A stretch of 7,842 nt of DNA from Candidatus Altarchaeota archaeon. Lineage in GTDB: Archaea; Altiarchaeota; Altiarchaeia; IMC4; SCGC-AAA252-I15. Below are positions 6,888 to 7,842 of this stretch, piece by piece. Location of the stretch: the NCBI GenBank assembly GCA_018815265.1, contig JAHIYG010000206.1:1-7842 (forward strand). Reading direction: 5' to 3'. The notes beneath the pieces are model-generated. The model searched no databases and was not told the origin of the DNA. It saw only the letters and a program-made list of their open reading frames with translations. A program made the position numbers and the translations under genes. The stretch's first letter is position 1; every line of letters begins with the position of its first letter.

Positions 6888-6901
6888 ATGCGCCGACGCA
6901 T
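6888..6901. promoter_or_regulatory. Short palindrome upstream of the receiver gene
   Basis: ATGCG and CGCAT flank CCGA as a perfect 5-bp inverted repeat. It starts within the end of the partial third repeat copy and lies about 16 bp before the TATA-like box at 6918. It could be a regulator site or a minor hairpin; chance occurrence is possible. Confidence 0.25.
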
Positions 6902-6917
6902 ACGCATTATTGAACTC

Positions 6918-6925
6918 TTTAAATT
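6918..6925 (+). promoter_or_regulatory. TATA-like box for the receiver-domain gene
   Basis: TTTAAATT is centred about 26 bases before the ATG at 6947, matching a leaderless archaeal start. A weak AGGT at 6933-6936 lies ten bases before the ATG, so a short leader is also possible. TTTATATTT at 6861-6869, in repeat copy 2, is an alternative box that would give a leader of about 55 nt. Confidence 0.45.
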
Positions 6926-6946
6926 GGGGGATAGGTAAAAGATAAT

Positions 6947-7357
6947 ATGCCTGTCAAGACTACGATTCTGCTTGTTGACTGCAACGAGGATACCCTCTTA
7001 TCGATTAAGGACGGCCTGGAATCATACGACCGCTCATACGAGGTTGACTGGGTAAAGGATGCGTCTGAATGCCTAAATTATGTCAGGCAAAAGAAACCAG
7101 ATCTTTTCCTAATAAATATCATGCTCCCAGAAATGGATGGATTCACACTTATGGAGAAGTTGAAGATGACAGATGCTAAGAATGCTGCATTCATCTACAT
7201 GACGGCGAAGTATGACTATGACATGATTAAAAAAGTAAATATGTTGACTGCCGACGACTTCATAGCGCACCCGATAAACATACCTGAGCTAATACTTCGT
7301 ATTCAGAAAATCATTATATGGCGCTGCTACCGCAAAAGGCCTAAAGCAAAGGACTAG
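6947..7357 (+). CDS. Stand-alone receiver (REC) domain protein with degenerate phosphorylation site
   Basis: This is a 136-residue response-regulator receiver fold (about residues 5-121) with no recognisable output domain, only a basic tail ending RKRPKAKD. Family landmarks are easy to align: ILLVDCNED (7-15), PDLFLINIMLPEMDGF (51-66), MTAK (85-88) and DDFIAHPI (103-110). Three of the five usual active-site residues are changed. The second acidic residue of the N-terminal pair is Cys12, the phospho-acceptor Asp is Asn57 (codon AAT at 7115-7117), and the conserved Lys is His108; Asp11 and Thr86 remain. Classical aspartyl phosphorylation is therefore unlikely, so it may be a pseudo-receiver that signals by protein contact or another ligand. 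The reading frame is intact, which argues against simple decay. No histidine kinase is in view. The ATG has a TATA-like box about 26 bases upstream. The repeat array lies immediately 5'. Confidence 0.85.
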   Translation: MPVKTTILLVDCNEDTLLSIKDGLESYDRSYEVDWVKDASECLNYVRQKKPDLFLINIMLPEMDGFTLMEKLKMTDAKNAAFIYMTAKYDYDMIKKVNMLTADDFIAHPINIPELILRIQKIIIWRCYRKRPKAKD

Positions 7358-7374
7358 GCACAATTGAGCATATG

Positions 7375-7385
7375 TTATTTATTTT
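7375..7385 (+). promoter_or_regulatory. TATA-like box for the membrane protein gene
   Basis: TTATTTATTTT is centred about 27 bases before the ATG at 7407, again the leaderless spacing. It lies in the 49-bp gap after the receiver gene and, being T-rich, may also help terminate that gene's transcript. Confidence 0.45.
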
Positions 7386-7406
7386 GGTTTACAAATGCTT
7401 TAATTG

Positions 7407-7842
7407 ATGGCTTCCAGTATTTCAGGTTTAGTTTTTGATTTTTTCATTAGGAAAGAGGGTTGTCAGGAGGAAAAATCCCATATTGAGCTTTTGGATGGGG
7501 AACAAATAGTCAAAACACTGAATCCTCATCCCCTGTCCTTTTATGATATGTACCTAATCTGGTTGTGGATTATTTTCGTAAGTGTTGTGTTCATGTTATA
7601 TGGGGGGGCAATATTGTCTGCGACATTCGACCCATTATCTATTGTACCAGAGTATCTGCCAACAGCCCCTTCAGATAACGCCATACTGGATGCTATACCT
7701 GGGTTAACTGACACAACCGAAAAAATCACAACAACTGTTTCAGAGACAGTATCGCTTGTGCAGTCCTACTCTGTTGTTGCATTATGGCTGGTTGTACTCC
7801 TGCTGTCGTCGCTTCTGATTTCGGTTTTCAAGATAGAGTTCA
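7407..7842 (+). CDS. Membrane protein with two predicted transmembrane helices, 3' end missing
   Basis: The frame is open from ATG 7407 to the right edge, giving 145 residues with no stop. An in-frame TAA at 7401-7403 limits the start to ATG 7407 or the adjacent TTG 7404. Residues 1-48 are mainly polar and probably cytosolic, and include LLDGEQIVKTLNPHPLSFY (28-46). This resembles the segment before the first helix in archaeal membrane proteins carrying bacterial PH-like (YdbS/bPH2) domains. That match is from memory and tentative. A hydrophobic helix spans about 49-71. A loop of about 50 residues rich in Thr, Ser, Pro and Asp (72-122) is probably extracytoplasmic, and a second helix spans about 123-141, so the chain returns to the cytosol just before the edge. 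Any PH-like domain would lie beyond the window. No SD site is seen, and the upstream TATA-like spacing suggests a leaderless message. Function is unknown. Confidence 0.7.
   Translation, partial: MASSISGLVFDFFIRKEGCQEEKSHIELLDGEQIVKTLNPHPLSFYDMYLIWLWIIFVSVVFMLYGGAILSATFDPLSIVPEYLPTAPSDNAILDAIPGLTDTTEKITTTVSETVSLVQSYSVVALWLVVLLLSSLLISVFKIEF

Larger units (their letters stand above)
6749..6893. repeat. 62-bp tandem direct repeat, two full copies plus 21 bp
   Basis: Copy 1 is 6749-6810, copy 2 is 6811-6872, and a third partial copy of 21 bp is 6873-6893. The full copies differ at only two of 62 positions (fourth base G/A, nineteenth C/T), and the partial copy agrees with copy 1 at both. Each begins CCGGTTGCTGGGTTCATG or the A variant, then holds a GC-rich inverted repeat and ends with TTTATATTTGAG. 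The period is not a multiple of three, so it is not a protein repeat. The near identity suggests recent duplication or active maintenance. Its function is unknown; it could be a tandem regulatory element, a small RNA unit or a local duplication. Confidence 0.95.

Noticed and set aside
6749..6893. CRISPR-like array
   Set aside because: What would be spacers are identical between copies, so this is a simple 62-bp tandem repeat with no unique spacers or cas genes.
6749..6893. Insertion sequence or transposon remnant
   Set aside because: No transposase fragment, terminal inverted repeats or flanking target duplication apart from the tandem structure itself.
6749..6900. tRNA T-arm-like sequence around GGGTTCATGCGC
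   Set aside because: It fails the T-loop consensus (T at the position of the conserved A), and no cloverleaf can be built from the flanks.
7541..7729. Minus-strand open frame of 62 codons
   Set aside because: It is antisense to the open membrane protein frame, which has helices, a TATA-like box and continuity to the edge.

Overview
The window looks archaeal. Transketolase is split into two adjacent genes, as is usual in archaea. Several genes have T/A-rich TATA-like boxes about 25-28 nt before a start codon that lacks a strong Shine-Dalgarno (SD) site, which is the layout of leaderless archaeal transcripts. Genes also start with GTG and TTG, and no bacterial -35/-10 promoters are evident. 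I cannot fix the lineage from sequence alone; a ribbon-helix-helix/sugar nucleotidyltransferase fusion also suggests an archaeon, but that rests on memory of similar proteins, not a search.

Layout. Bases 2-853 hold the 3' part of a UDP-glucose 4-epimerase-like gene, cut by the left edge. It overlaps ribulose-phosphate 3-epimerase (850-1506) by an ATGA. A T-rich gap follows, then the two transketolase subunit genes (1580-2404, 2401-3351), which also share an ATGA. On the minus strand lies a histidinol-phosphate aminotransferase-like gene (3348-4382), whose stop codon overlaps that of the second transketolase gene. A 77-bp divergent promoter region (4383-4459) separates it from a two-gene plus-strand operon: a ribbon-helix-helix (RHH)/nucleotidyltransferase fusion (4460-5305) and a phosphomannomutase/phosphoglucomutase (5302-6654), joined by a third ATGA overlap. 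A 292-bp gap contains two and one third copies of a 62-bp tandem repeat. Last come a small stand-alone receiver protein with degenerate active-site residues (6947-7357) and the start of a two-helix membrane protein that runs off the right edge (7407 onward).

How it works together. Epimerase, nucleotidyltransferase and hexose phosphate mutase form a plausible route for making activated sugars (hexose-6-P to hexose-1-P to NDP-hexose to epimerised NDP-hexose) for surface glycans or glycoproteins. Ribulose-phosphate epimerase and transketolase belong to the non-oxidative pentose phosphate pathway, which supplies ribose-5-P and erythrose-4-P; no transaldolase is seen here. The aminotransferase belongs to histidine biosynthesis or a related transamination, with no other his genes nearby.

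The most unusual points are the N-terminal DNA-binding domain on a sugar nucleotidyltransferase beside a small palindrome in its own promoter, the receiver protein whose phospho-acceptor Asp is Asn, and the 62-bp repeat, each full copy of which carries a GC-rich hairpin and a TATA-like box.
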